Source: Gammaproteobacteria bacterium (GTDB taxonomy: Bacteria; Pseudomonadota; Gammaproteobacteria; Eutrophobiales; Eutrophobiaceae). From it: DNA of 64,000 bases. The stretch spans positions 1 to 64,000 of the forward strand of contig JAJFKL010000030.1 of the NCBI GenBank assembly GCA_021773235.1. The letters are read 5' to 3'. Of this stretch, positions 1 to 8,912 are shown piece after piece. The notes under the pieces were generated by a model that did no database searches, was not told the origin of the DNA, and saw only the letters and a program-made list of their open reading frames with translations. Position numbers and translations under genes: made by a program. Numbering within the stretch: position 1 is the stretch's first letter; every line of letters starts with the position of its first letter.

Positions 1-1023
1 ACAAAAGCCGCGGCTTGGCGTGAGGTCTGTGATGCTTGATCCAACAGTGGCAATCACCTTATGACCGTACATAAGTAGCCCGATAACTATCCCCACGCCA
101 CCGAGTAGCAATATCCAGATTGGCATTGCGGATTTTTGTGCTATCTCACCACCGCTTGTAACGATACTTACTATGGCAGCAACTGGGCCAACGGCATTGG
201 CTACATCATTCGAGCCGTGTGCGAAGGCCATGGCGCATGCAGTAAAAACCATGAGTACGCCAAATACACGTTCAACGTTACCAAACTGATAAGAGGTTTT
301 TTTATCTTCTTTGTTAGCAATCTTCTTGATAAAAAATGAGCCGATGCACGCACATATCACACCTATGAGAATACTGACGGCATAACATTCAGGTGTAGAT
401 AAATTCAAACCAATATGTTTTAGTCCTTTAAACATAGTGACTAGCGATATCATTGTGCCCGTTAGAAAAATATAACCAGGTACGTAGCGAACGGCATTTT
501 TCATCGGGTTTGATGTATCGAGTATCAGTTTTTGTACACTACGAAATAGTGCATAGGCTAAGGTGCCGGCGATCACTGGTGAGACTACCCAGCTTGCTGC
601 AATAGATCCGACCTTGGCCCACTTAACCGCTTCTATCCCTATGCCGACTGCTGCAAAACCAACAATCGCACCAACGATCGAATGTGTTGTTGATACAGGT
701 AGACCATATTTCGTGGCAATTAATAACCAAATACCCGCAGCTAATAACGCAGCAAGCATTCCGAAGACAAGTAGTTCCGGTGTACCAGAGAGTAAATCAG
801 CATCGATAATACCCTTGCGAATGGTGGAAGTAACCTGGCCTCCAGCGAGGAAGGCCCCGGCAAATTCAAAGATAGCGGCAACAATAACCGCACGTTTAAG
901 TGTCAGCGCCTTTGACCCAACCGACGTTGCCATTGCGTTGGCAACATCATTTGCGCCGATACCCCAGGCCATGAATAGGCCGAAGCAGCCCGCCAATATA
1001 AGATATATTGTTGTATGTTCCAT
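1..1023 (-). CDS. PiT family inorganic phosphate permease, 3' part cut by the window edge
   Basis: Low-affinity phosphate (metal-phosphate) permease of the inner membrane. The minus-strand frame opens with MEHTTIYLILAGCFGLFMAW at 1023 and stays open to base 1, so the C-terminus lies outside the window. Both signature repeats of the family are visible: GANDVANAMATSVGS near the N-terminus and HGSNDVANAVGPVAA in the second half, with many hydrophobic segments between them. It lies 11 bp downstream of the DUF47 gene on the same strand, the usual partner pair. The plus-strand frames here are shadows. Family assignment is firm; substrate (phosphate) is inferred from the family. Confidence 0.93.
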   Translation of the reverse strand, partial: MEHTTIYLILAGCFGLFMAWGIGANDVANAMATSVGSKALTLKRAVIVAAIFEFAGAFLAGGQVTSTIRKGIIDADLLSGTPELLVFGMLAALLAAGIWLLIATKYGLPVSTTHSIVGAIVGFAAVGIGIEAVKWAKVGSIAASWVVSPVIAGTLAYALFRSVQKLILDTSNPMKNAVRYVPGYIFLTGTMISLVTMFKGLKHIGLNLSTPECYAVSILIGVICACIGSFFIKKIANKEDKKTSYQFGNVERVFGVLMVFTACAMAFAHGSNDVANAVGPVAAIVSIVTSGGEIAQKSAMPIWILLLGGVGIVIGLLMYGHKVIATVGSSITDLTPSRGFC

Positions 1024-1034
1024 TGTGATTATTA

Positions 1035-1715
1035 TTATTTAGCCAGCATTAACTGTAGACGGTTACCGGTGCTTTGCGCTGTGTCAGCGAGGTCTCCGGT
1101 CCATTCGATAATTTTATAAATGAACATAACATCTATCGGTGGAAGTTCTTGTTCAGTTTTATAAAGTTCTGCGCGTAACTTGACCTGAATTTCGTCAGTT
1201 TCGCCTTCGATGATATGTAATTCTTCTATCATTTTTTTAACGCGTACCGCTTCATCGCCACGAAATCCGGTAGCAACTAGCTCGTCCAGTTCATTGATCG
1301 CCACCTGTGCTTGTCGGGTAGCATCGATACAACGTTTAAGAAATTCCATGTAGGCGCTGGCTATCGGACTTGGCAATGACATTTTTCGCCCTAGTGTTAG
1401 TCCCGAAATATCTTTTGCTCTATTGGCGATACTGTCTTGTAGATCTAATACTTCCAATACATCTCTTCGATCAATTGCCATGAAAAGACTAGACGGTAGA
1501 TGAAGGCGTAGTTCGTTCTTGATTTCATCGGCTTCGTGTTCGAGTTGAACCAGTTTTGCTTGAATTGTAGCCGCTTGATCCCAATCATTGCTAATGACAG
1601 ACTCAAAGTAAGGAATGAGTTCTTCCACGCATAACACCACGATATCGATATGTTTCTGTAATGGGGTTACCGGGGAACTTCCAAAAATCCGAGAAAAATA
1701 ATTAGATTGAGCCAT
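1035..1715 (-). CDS. DUF47 / PhoU-like phosphate transport accessory protein
   Basis: A 226-residue helical protein of the DUF47 (TIGR00153) family, distantly related to PhoU and commonly encoded with PiT permeases, where it is thought to modulate phosphate uptake. The sequence starts MAQSNYFSRIFGSSPVTPLQ and has the family's long amphipathic helices and acidic segments (EHEADEIKNELRLHL about residues 58-72, IIEGETDEIQVKLR about 168-181). It is the first gene of a two-gene minus-strand operon with the phosphate permease, 11 bp apart. The promoter should lie in 1716-1920. Function is from family and context, not from catalytic residues. Confidence 0.9.
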   Translation of the reverse strand: MAQSNYFSRIFGSSPVTPLQKHIDIVVLCVEELIPYFESVISNDWDQAATIQAKLVQLEHEADEIKNELRLHLPSSLFMAIDRRDVLEVLDLQDSIANRAKDISGLTLGRKMSLPSPIASAYMEFLKRCIDATRQAQVAINELDELVATGFRGDEAVRVKKMIEELHIIEGETDEIQVKLRAELYKTEQELPPIDVMFIYKIIEWTGDLADTAQSTGNRLQLMLAK

Positions 1716-1920
1716 TGATTATACGACCTATGGAATTGAGTCAAATTTCTGAAGTTGATACTTATTATGCTTAACTTCACTAAACGATTATTAGTTCTTA
1801 GCATTTCACAAAGATGTAATATAAAAAAGTTAATCTTTATTGTTTGCGGAATTGTATGCTGTATCTAGTGTAATTGTATAGCGTCAATTATCTTAAATAA
1901 GCATTAAATTGGCTTAAGCA

Positions 1921-1971
1921 TTACTTATTTATGTATATACTTGATTTACATCAATATACATAAATAAGTAA
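1921..1971. promoter_or_regulatory. 18-bp inverted repeat enclosing a perfect FNR/Anr-type site upstream of ppk
   Basis: The arms ttacttatttatgtatat (1921-1938) and atatacataaataagtaa (1954-1971) are exact reverse complements separated by 15 nt. Inside lies TTGATTTACATCAA (1941-1954), an exact match to the FNR/Anr consensus TTGAT-N4-ATCAA. Its centre, 1947.5, would sit at -41.5 for a transcript starting near 1989, with gataat at 1974-1979 as a possible -10. That geometry is a class II FNR activator site. The motif match and palindrome are seen directly; oxygen regulation of ppk is inferred. Confidence 0.6.
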
Positions 1972-2020
1972 GCGATAATCTACAAATATGGTGATTAAAA
2001 ATATTAAGACAGAAGCTGCA

Positions 2021-4087
2021 ATGGATACGAGTAACTTAAAACAACCTGAGCTATATATAAATCGCGAGTTGAGTCTTCTGGAATTCAACCGTCGTGTCTT
2101 TGAGCAAGCCAAGGATGAGAATAATCCATTACTAGAACGCTTACGCTTTCTTTGTATTGCCAGCACCAATCTGGATGAATTTTTTGAAATACGCGTCTCT
2201 GGTCTAAACCAGCAAGTTAAGTATGGTTCTGTGCAAACGGGAGAAGATAATTTAACCCCTGCTGAAATCTTAAAAAAGATTAGCGAAATCGCCCATGAAC
2301 TTGTTGAGGAACAATATAAGATTCTCAATGAGGTGCTTATCCCGGAGCTGTCTAAAGAAAAGATTCGCATTTTGCGTCGCGCTCAGTGGAAACCAAAATT
2401 ATCACGTTGGGTGAAACGCTATTTTAACCGAGAGCTGATACCCATATTAAGTCCTATAGGGCTGGATCCATCACACCCCTTTCCAAGAGTACTGAATAAA
2501 AATCTGTATTTTATCGTAACACTCGAAGGTAAAGATGCCTTCGGTCGTGAAGGTGGTTATGCCATTGTGCAGGCGCCGCGATCATTACCGCGTGTAATCG
2601 AAGTGCCAAAAGAACATTCAACACGGACGCACGATTTTATTTTACTGTCGTCAGTTTTACATGATCATGTCGGCGAATTATTTCCCGGCATGAAGGTAAA
2701 GGGGTGCTTTCAATTTCGTGTCACACGAAATAGTGACCTGTTTGTCGACGATGAAGAGATCGATGATTTACTGCGTGCGCTAGAAGGTGAGTTGCCTTCG
2801 CGACGTTATAATGATGCGGTGCGAATAGAGGTGGCTGACAATTGTCCCGAAGACATTATTAGTTTCCTGCTCGATCAATTTAAATTAACAGAAGATGTGC
2901 TGTACAAGGTTAATGGCCCGGTTAACTTAAATCGCTTACTCCAGCTGCATGACTTAGTTGATCGCCCTGACTTGGTTTACCCTGGCTTTACTCCGGATAT
3001 TCCACCGCGTTTATTAAAGACGACGAATATTTTTGAGACCTTACATAATGGCGATATCTTGCTATTACACCCCTTTCAATCATTTGCGCCAGTTGTTGAT
3101 TTCCTGCGACAAGCAGCTAGTGATCCAACGGTGCTGTCGGTAAAACAAACCTTGTATCGTACTGGAGATGACTCAGCGATCGTAATGGCATTAAAAGATG
3201 CTGCTCGCGCAGGCAAAGAAGTCACGGTTGTGATTGAATTGCGTGCACGCTTTGATGAAGAAGCGAATATTGAATTAGCGAGTGATCTGCAAGAAGCTGG
3301 TGCACATGTTGTTTATGGCGTGGTCGGATATAAAACGCATGCCAAGATGATCATGGTTGTTCGCAGGGAGGGTCGCGCCCTACGTCGTTATGTTCATTTA
3401 GGGACAGGGAACTACCATACGCGCACAGCAAGGTTGTATACAGACTATGGATTACTTACGGCAGACCAGGCAGTCGGTGAAGATGTTAATAAGCTGTTTC
3501 ATCAAATGACTGGGCTTGGTCGCGCTACAAAATTGAAAAAATTATTACAATCACCTTTTACCTTGCATAAAGGCATACTCGATTATATTACCCAGGAAAT
3601 AATAAATGCAAAGGCGGGTAAAGAGGCGCGTGTTATCGCCAAGATGAATGCATTAGTTGACCCTGAAATAATTCGCGCTTTGTATGAGGCATCTATGGCA
3701 GGTGTAAAAGTGGATTTAATCATCCGCGGCATCTGTTGTTTACGTCCCGGCATAAAAGGGATCTCAGACAATATTCAGGTTCGTTCAATCATCGGACGAT
3801 TTCTAGAACATACGCGTATTTATTACTTCCATAATGAAGGTGAGCCAAATCTTTTTTGTGCCAGTGCGGATTGGATGCCAAGAAATCTGTTTCACCGGGT
3901 AGAGGCGTGTTTTCCCATCGAAGAGAAACGACCACGAGATCAAGTTATTAAGTTTGGTCTACTGAATTACCTTACAGATAATACGCAGGCTTGGATATTA
4001 CAGTCCGACGGTAGTTATCGCCATGCAAAAGCCGGCAATGCTAAACCAAGATCCGCACAACAGGTGTTGCTTGATCAGTATTGCTAG
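2021..4087 (+). CDS. ppk1: polyphosphate kinase 1
   Basis: Reversibly transfers the gamma phosphate of ATP onto a growing polyphosphate chain. The protein carries the family N-terminal block (LYINRELSLLEFNRRVFEQA), the central block KTLYRTGDDSAIVMALKDAA, and the autophosphorylation motif HLGTGNYHTRTARLYTDYG with its His near residue 459. About 688 residues is normal for PPK1. The frame is open from an ATG at 1988, but 2021 is preferred: homologues begin close to this point and the FNR-positioned promoter would start transcription near 1989. It faces ppx convergently, 4 bp apart, coupling synthesis and degradation genes. Confidence 0.96.
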   Translation: MDTSNLKQPELYINRELSLLEFNRRVFEQAKDENNPLLERLRFLCIASTNLDEFFEIRVSGLNQQVKYGSVQTGEDNLTPAEILKKISEIAHELVEEQYKILNEVLIPELSKEKIRILRRAQWKPKLSRWVKRYFNRELIPILSPIGLDPSHPFPRVLNKNLYFIVTLEGKDAFGREGGYAIVQAPRSLPRVIEVPKEHSTRTHDFILLSSVLHDHVGELFPGMKVKGCFQFRVTRNSDLFVDDEEIDDLLRALEGELPSRRYNDAVRIEVADNCPEDIISFLLDQFKLTEDVLYKVNGPVNLNRLLQLHDLVDRPDLVYPGFTPDIPPRLLKTTNIFETLHNGDILLLHPFQSFAPVVDFLRQAASDPTVLSVKQTLYRTGDDSAIVMALKDAARAGKEVTVVIELRARFDEEANIELASDLQEAGAHVVYGVVGYKTHAKMIMVVRREGRALRRYVHLGTGNYHTRTARLYTDYGLLTADQAVGEDVNKLFHQMTGLGRATKLKKLLQSPFTLHKGILDYITQEIINAKAGKEARVIAKMNALVDPEIIRALYEASMAGVKVDLIIRGICCLRPGIKGISDNIQVRSIIGRFLEHTRIYYFHNEGEPNLFCASADWMPRNLFHRVEACFPIEEKRPRDQVIKFGLLNYLTDNTQAWILQSDGSYRHAKAGNAKPRSAQQVLLDQYC

Positions 4088-4091
4088 TGGT

Positions 4092-5597
4092 TTAGGTAAA
4101 AATTAATTTGTAGTCTGTTACTGAAAGATAATTCTTTTCTGTCTCAAGGTCAGCTTCAGTCAAAGGGTGATCCGCAAGCCAGTCATCCTGAAAATCTAGT
4201 TCGATCTTTTCCCCTTTAATCTTTATATCGATATCAGGTATCTTTATCGCATTTCGACTTCGATTTAATACTATTGCCAAGCGTAAGATAATGATTAGTT
4301 TTATAAGTTTGGTTTTAACATCGTCGGTAACCTGGTCGAACAGGTCCAGTGCAATTTTTCGTCGATGTAATCGAACCAGAATACTTAATAAAACTTGTTC
4401 CTGTCGTGAAAATCCGGGCATATCAGAATTGCTTAAAAGATAAGCCGCGTGTTTATGATACTGGTTATGTGCTATAGCTAAACCGACCTCATGTAAACGC
4501 GCTGCCCAGCGAATCATTTTTAGATCATCTCTTTTCTCTAACTTCCATTCAGCCTTGGCATTTTTGAATAAATGCTTGGTTATTTTTTCAACACGTTCGG
4601 CATGTTCAACATCAACACTGTATCGATTCATCAATCGATTGACGGTTTTGTCACGGACATCAATATCATGCTTACGGCCTATCTGGTCGTACAATAAACC
4701 TTCACGCAATGCCCCGTCCGAATATTCCATAGATTGAATTTCCAGTACTTCGAACACAGCAGACAACACAACTACACCACCGACAAAAACAGGTTTGCGA
4801 TTATCAGGGAGGGCTTCGAAATCAATTTTATTGATATGTCCGAAAGAAATAAGCGATTTTTTTAATTCAGATAAAGACTCAGGGCATATGACAGATTCAT
4901 TCCAGCCTTTGGCAATAATGACATCGAGTATTGCTCGTATAGTTCCAGAGGTGCCTATGGACTTGTCCCAGCCATAGTGATGATAGATGCCTTGTACATT
5001 TTCAAGTTCTTGTAGCGCTGCAATACGGGCTTTACGTAAGCGTTTCGTGGTTATCTCGCCATCATTAAAGAAACGTTTACTGATATTAACGCAACCCATA
5101 AACAAACTTTCAGTGATATCGGCGTCAAACCCCTTGCCAATGATAAGTTCAGTACTGCCACCACCAATATCTACAACCAGTCGTTTATCTTCATCGTTAA
5201 ATATTGTATTTGCCACACCAACATAAACCAAGCGTGCTTCTTCTCGACCGGAAATTATTTCTATCTTGTGCCCTAACGCGTTATTTGCTTGAGATAGAAA
5301 CTCAATGCCATTTCTAGCCTGGCGTAAGGTATTGGTTCCTACGGCACGAATATTGGAGGATGGTATGGTTTTTATACGTTGGCCAAATTTTTCCAGACAT
5401 TGTAGTGCTGTTTCGATTGCTTCATCTGTTAATCGATTTTTTTCATCAAGCCCGCCTGCTAGACGAACCATCTCTTTAATACGATCAACAACCAATGCTC
5501 GACCATCAACAACGTTGGCAACAATCATATGAAAACTATTTGATCCAAGATCAACAGCGGCGTAAGTTTCGTTAGTATCGGGCAAGAGTAGATTCAA
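4092..5597 (-). CDS. ppx: exopolyphosphatase / pppGpp phosphohydrolase family (Ppx/GppA)
   Basis: Processively hydrolyses terminal phosphate from polyphosphate, or pppGpp to ppGpp. At 501 residues it has the actin-like ATPase-fold motifs VDLGSNSFH (15-23) and VVDIGGGSTELIIG (near 140). A C-terminal HD-like domain follows (RWAARLHEVGLAIAHNQYHK, about 390-410). Length and domain layout fit full-length Ppx/GppA rather than the short form. Next to ppk, the polyphosphate role is more likely than GppA, but sequence alone cannot exclude pppGpp activity. It is convergent with ppk and divergent from the SixA-like gene, with about 107 bp between. Confidence 0.93.
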   Translation of the reverse strand: MNLLLPDTNETYAAVDLGSNSFHMIVANVVDGRALVVDRIKEMVRLAGGLDEKNRLTDEAIETALQCLEKFGQRIKTIPSSNIRAVGTNTLRQARNGIEFLSQANNALGHKIEIISGREEARLVYVGVANTIFNDEDKRLVVDIGGGSTELIIGKGFDADITESLFMGCVNISKRFFNDGEITTKRLRKARIAALQELENVQGIYHHYGWDKSIGTSGTIRAILDVIIAKGWNESVICPESLSELKKSLISFGHINKIDFEALPDNRKPVFVGGVVVLSAVFEVLEIQSMEYSDGALREGLLYDQIGRKHDIDVRDKTVNRLMNRYSVDVEHAERVEKITKHLFKNAKAEWKLEKRDDLKMIRWAARLHEVGLAIAHNQYHKHAAYLLSNSDMPGFSRQEQVLLSILVRLHRRKIALDLFDQVTDDVKTKLIKLIIILRLAIVLNRSRNAIKIPDIDIKIKGEKIELDFQDDWLADHPLTEADLETEKNYLSVTDYKLIFT

Positions 5598-5704
5598 CCG
5601 TGTGCAAATTATTGGGCAATGATTATCTTGATTGTTTGATATATAAGATAGATTTAAGATGAAAATGTAGCATACTTTGATAATTATTTATTGAGAAAAT
5701 TATT

Positions 5705-6214
5705 ATGAGTTTTTATTTATATCTCATGCGTCATGCGAAGTCAGACTGGTCTGGCCCTGGCACGTCTGACTATGACAGGCCTATCAATCATCGTGGTCAG
5801 AAAAATGCTAAACGAGTTGGAATATGGATGGCAGATAATAATTTCTTACCTGAGAAAATAGTATCCTCACCAGCAGTTCGTGCAAGACAAACAATTGGCA
5901 TCGTCAGTGATCAACTCAGAGATTCCCAAGTAAATATTGATTTTGACGAGGATCTTTACCTTGCCAGTCTTGATACCTTATTAGAGTCCGTGCAGCTATA
6001 CAAAAACGATGTGAATAGCTTGATGTTAGTTGCCCATAATCCCGGTCTAGACTATTTAGTGAATGATCTATTGAGTAGATCAAAAAGTACAGATTCAGGG
6101 CATATCGTTATGACAACGGCTAATCTGGCGATTTTTGAATATAAGGATGACAACTTTGATCCCGAGCAGGACAAGGGCACGCTAATAGAGTTTATTCAAC
6201 CGAAAGAACTTTAA
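5705..6214 (+). CDS. sixA: SixA-type phosphohistidine phosphatase
   Basis: Histidine-phosphatase superfamily (RHG) protein of 169 residues. The catalytic motif LMRHAKSDW places the phosphorylated His at residue 10, and the second catalytic His is in VAHNPGLDYL near residue 119, a SixA hallmark. SixA enzymes dephosphorylate phosphohistidine on HPt domains or phosphotransfer proteins; the target here is unknown. The ATG at 5705 follows an AT-rich leader with weak Shine-Dalgarno. It is divergent from ppx and may share the polyphosphate/phosphate-related promoter region, but that link is only positional. Confidence 0.88.
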   Translation: MSFYLYLMRHAKSDWSGPGTSDYDRPINHRGQKNAKRVGIWMADNNFLPEKIVSSPAVRARQTIGIVSDQLRDSQVNIDFDEDLYLASLDTLLESVQLYKNDVNSLMLVAHNPGLDYLVNDLLSRSKSTDSGHIVMTTANLAIFEYKDDNFDPEQDKGTLIEFIQPKEL

Positions 6215-6274
6215 TGTGCTTCGCCGCTCTAGTACATCCCTGCACCCGCGGCGTACAGTACATCCTGTACATAA
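6215..6274. other. convergent intergenic segment with a GC-rich inverted repeat
   Basis: Between the SixA-like gene and the minus-strand methyltransferase. The motif cgccgc about 6222-6227 pairs with gcggcg about 6249-6254, and gtacatcc occurs twice (about 6233 and 6261). It could serve as a bidirectional terminator, though no clear T-run follows; it looks more like a short dispersed repeat remnant. Confidence 0.3.
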
Positions 6275-7105
6275 TTATTTCTCCGCAACCAAATAAGCAA
6301 TCCAGCCAGCGTCAGCTTCGCCTTTAGTCTCAGGGATAAAGACGCCGTTACCTTCGCCGTCTTCATCAGCTTGTTCCCAATAAATAGTTGGCTTAAATCC
6401 AGCTTCGGTCAGCATGTCGGTTAATTCTGGTAGTGTCCATACACGCCACTCATACTCAAAGGCCTTCATCATTTTAGATCCGTCTTTAAATTTAAAATGA
6501 ATATAATTCTTCGCTATACCCGTTACCGGGCTGTACTTATGTTGATCCCATATATAAGTACAATGACTGTTTTTGGTTTTTTCTTTCATTTCCTGAAAGG
6601 CTTCATAGCCACCATACGCATCTAGAAAGAATATCCCGTCTTTTACCAAGGACTTATAAATGCTTTTAAAGTATTTAATGGTTAGTTGGCGTTCCTTCAA
6701 TAACCAGTAGCTAAAGTTCATCGCTAATATGATTTCGACCGGTTTGGTTTTTATCGTTAGAACATTATCGTTAATAATGTTGATACGTTTTGCCTGGTCG
6801 GGTGTTAATTTAGAAATTTTGTTCTTTTTGCCCCACGCTAAAACCTCTTTATCAAGATCTACGCTTATAGCAGTATTGGTTTTACGTCGTTTTATCCACT
6901 CGCAGGAAGTATTTGTTGTGCCACAAAAATCTTCTCTTAATGTTTTTGCCTGACGCTTTCGCAGCTTGGTAAACGTCGCATCAACAAAATCAATCTCAGA
7001 CTCTACACATTGTACGGACTCTTCATAGCAGATATGTTTGTCCGCCATTTCAGCCATTGATTTTTTAGAGTTAGAATTTGATTTCTTTTTATTATTTGAA
7101 GCCAT
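6275..7105 (-). CDS. class I SAM-dependent methyltransferase, target unknown
   Basis: A 276-residue protein with a Lys/Asn/Ser-rich N-terminal tail (MASNNKKKSNSNSKK) and a class I methyltransferase core. The motif I region is degenerate (LREDFCGTTNTSCEWIK about 56-72), followed by the acidic end of strand 2 in ISVDLDKEVLAWGKK and the motif IV stretch VEIILAMNFSYWLLKER. This arrangement is typical of small-molecule or unassigned class I methyltransferases rather than of a named RNA or protein methylase. It is monocistronic and divergent from djlA. The substrate cannot be deduced. Confidence 0.75.
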   Translation of the reverse strand: MASNNKKKSNSNSKKSMAEMADKHICYEESVQCVESEIDFVDATFTKLRKRQAKTLREDFCGTTNTSCEWIKRRKTNTAISVDLDKEVLAWGKKNKISKLTPDQAKRINIINDNVLTIKTKPVEIILAMNFSYWLLKERQLTIKYFKSIYKSLVKDGIFFLDAYGGYEAFQEMKEKTKNSHCTYIWDQHKYSPVTGIAKNYIHFKFKDGSKMMKAFEYEWRVWTLPELTDMLTEAGFKPTIYWEQADEDGEGNGVFIPETKGEADAGWIAYLVAEK

Positions 7106-7228
7106 GTTGATTACCGTTAAGATAGAAGTTAATACAAATTAATCGCGCTAGTGATCGATAAAAAGCGGGATTATAACGAATAGTAGTAACATATATTACA
7201 TTTATTACAAATTGGTGAAATTGAGCAT

Positions 7229-8011
7229 ATGAATTGGTGGGGAAAAATACTAGGCGGTGCCTTTGGTATGATGTTAGGTGGCCCTATAGGCGCTGTTTTA
7301 GGTGCTGCAATGGGGCACAACTTTGATAAAGGCTTATCGCAATCTGGCAATCAAACAGGCTTTGGTCGGCAAGAACGCGCTCAAACAATGTTTTATACCG
7401 CGACTTTCTCAGTCATGGGTCATGTCTGTAAAGCCGATGGGCAAGTAACAGATGATGAGATCGCGCTAGCCAAACAGGTTATGCAACAAATGGATATGGG
7501 TACTGCGCAACGCAAAGCAGCCATTGGTTTGTTTAACGAAGGCAAGAAAGACTCTTTCCCACTAAACGATATCATTAAACAATTTAAACAAGAGATAGGT
7601 TTTCGGCCAAACTTGTTACGCATGTTTATCGAAGTGCAGATCATGGCAGCGTATGCCGACGGTGTAATGGACCCGGCCGAACGTAAAGTTCTATTAAATA
7701 TTTGCCAATTACTTAATATATCACAACACGAGTTCGATCATCTCTGTGCGATGATTGGAGGTAGTGGATCATCAAAATCAGGGCGTAGTGATGGCTCTCC
7801 TACCCTAAAACAAGCCTATGTTGTTTTAGATATAGATAAAACAGCCAGTGTAAGTGAGATAAAGAAAGCTTATCGACGTTTATTAAGCCAGCATCATCCG
7901 GACAAGCTCGTTGCAAAAGGACTGCCAGAAGAAATGATGAAAGTTGCAGCAGATCGTACGCATGAGATTAGAAAAGCATATGAAGTGATAAAACAAGAAA
8001 AAGGTTTTTAA
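7229..8011 (+). CDS. djlA: DnaJ-like co-chaperone DjlA
   Basis: Membrane-anchored J-domain protein that stimulates DnaK at the inner membrane. The 260 residues run in the DjlA order: an N-terminal glycine-zipper-like membrane segment (ILGGAFGMMLGGPIGAVLGA, 7-26), a TerB-like helical domain (about 50-175, containing KADGQVTDDEIALAKQVM), a Ser/Gly linker, and a C-terminal J domain (about 190-260) with its HPD triad near 223-225 (SQHHPDKLVAKG). Length matches the family. It is divergent from the methyltransferase. The next gene begins 38 bp downstream and may be read through, but it is not a usual djlA partner. Confidence 0.93.
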   Translation: MNWWGKILGGAFGMMLGGPIGAVLGAAMGHNFDKGLSQSGNQTGFGRQERAQTMFYTATFSVMGHVCKADGQVTDDEIALAKQVMQQMDMGTAQRKAAIGLFNEGKKDSFPLNDIIKQFKQEIGFRPNLLRMFIEVQIMAAYADGVMDPAERKVLLNICQLLNISQHEFDHLCAMIGGSGSSKSGRSDGSPTLKQAYVVLDIDKTASVSEIKKAYRRLLSQHHPDKLVAKGLPEEMMKVAADRTHEIRKAYEVIKQEKGF

Positions 8012-8049
8012 CAATACGCATCACTATTTTTACAACGCAGGTATAAACT

Positions 8050-8436
8050 ATGAGATATAGTTATTTTTTAATTTTCGCGATGATTCCGGGCATTAGCTAT
8101 GCTTCAAGTGGGTGGGAAGCACTTTTAGGTATAGGTGCAATACGAATATTGTTGTTACTTTGGCCTATCATTTTGCCATTCTTTTTCTTGCCAAAAATAA
8201 ATAAGAGATTTGCGCATTACCTTGTATTAATAATTCTTGTCTATGGCATTCTTGGTTTATCTAGCGCCCCATTTTCATTTTTGTTACAGACAGGCTCTTG
8301 GTTTAATAGCTCTTTTTATGGCTGGGGATATGTATTGGCAACACAAGCTTTAGCATTTTGTTTATCTATTTACGTCTTGAGGCAATTTAGTGTGTTATGC
8401 ATAAAGGCTGTAGATGACTACTACACTCAGCATTAA
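8050..8436 (+). CDS. orphan small integral membrane protein in a cassette-like unit
   Basis: No family recognised. The 128 residues contain a probable signal/TM segment (YSYFLIFAMIPGISYASS) and three further hydrophobic stretches near 28-48, 53-75 and 90-115. The stop codon TAA begins the sequence taatactgct, which resembles the left end of the repeat that separates genes in the 42.4-46.5 kb array (consensus TAATGTCYGCT). It therefore looks like one unit of the same cassette-like system, here on the plus strand. ATG 8050 is preceded by a weak agg (caggtataaact). Function unknown. Confidence 0.7.
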   Translation: MRYSYFLIFAMIPGISYASSGWEALLGIGAIRILLLLWPIILPFFFLPKINKRFAHYLVLIILVYGILGLSSAPFSFLLQTGSWFNSSFYGWGYVLATQALAFCLSIYVLRQFSVLCIKAVDDYYTQH

Positions 8437-8460
8437 TACTGCTATCGATCCAAAGCAGAC
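8434..8460 (+). repeat. shortened copy of the 42-46 kb array repeat
   Basis: taatactgct (8434-8443) resembles the left end and tccaaagcagac (8449-8460) matches the right end (CCAAAGCRGAC) of the array repeat in gene orientation. The ggccgaa block and variable centre are missing. The left end contains the stop codon of the upstream gene, as in the main array. Confidence 0.5.
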
Positions 8461-8509
8461 TAAATGTCATTAGTCCAAAAACAGTAACTCTTACTTATAG
8501 GGAATGAGA

Positions 8510-8860
8510 ATGGATTTTCAAGAAATGTCTGAAGAGGAAGTTTTGGAGATAGCAAATCCAATCATGGATAACTTGATGGATGCATCTACAAGAATTGACC
8601 ATAAAGCACATATCCAAGACTTCACTGAAAGAATGAAAAAAATAGTTACCGAAGACTATCTTATAAATGTTTGTGAGCAGTATCAGTTAGAAAAAGGTTT
8701 TTTCGCTGATCGTCAGCTAGTTGCTGTATTCAGGCGCCCTGATTCTGCGGCTATAGTTTGGAAACAGTCTTTCACTAAGGCAAAGGGCGAGTTTGTTGCT
8801 GAAATGTTGCTGGTCTATCAAGATGGAAAATATCTTTGTGACCATGCAATGGTATTTTAG
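8510..8860 (+). CDS. orphan soluble protein in a cassette-like unit
   Basis: No family recognised. The protein is about 116 residues, acidic, predicted soluble and mostly helical (MDFQEMSEEEVLEIANPIMD at the N-terminus), ending in a beta-rich part (EMLLVYQDGKYLCDHAMVF). ATG 8510 is preferred to 8504 because aggga lies at a usable distance only from 8510. Upstream it is flanked by a right-end match to the 42-46 kb repeat (tccaaagcagac) and downstream by a left-end match (tgtccgcttctggccga). That is exactly the pair of half-sites that would surround a single unit of that array. Function unknown. Confidence 0.72.
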   Translation: MDFQEMSEEEVLEIANPIMDNLMDASTRIDHKAHIQDFTERMKKIVTEDYLINVCEQYQLEKGFFADRQLVAVFRRPDSAAIVWKQSFTKAKGEFVAEMLLVYQDGKYLCDHAMVF

Positions 8861-8888
8861 TGTTGCAAACATCTCTCCTTAATCGATC

Positions 8889-8912
8889 GTTATTGTCCGC
8901 TTCTGGCCGATC
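8889..8912 (+). repeat. left half of the 42-46 kb array repeat
   Basis: ttattgtccgcttctggccg and the following a match the gene-orientation left half AATGTCYGCTTCTGGCCGAA of the array repeats. The right half (CCAAAGCRGACAT) is absent; a terminator-like hairpin follows directly instead. Confidence 0.6.

Noticed and set aside
136-1042. Plus-strand frames over the phosphate permease
   Set aside because: Shadows of the minus-strand permease, whose own frame is open to the window edge and carries the family motifs.
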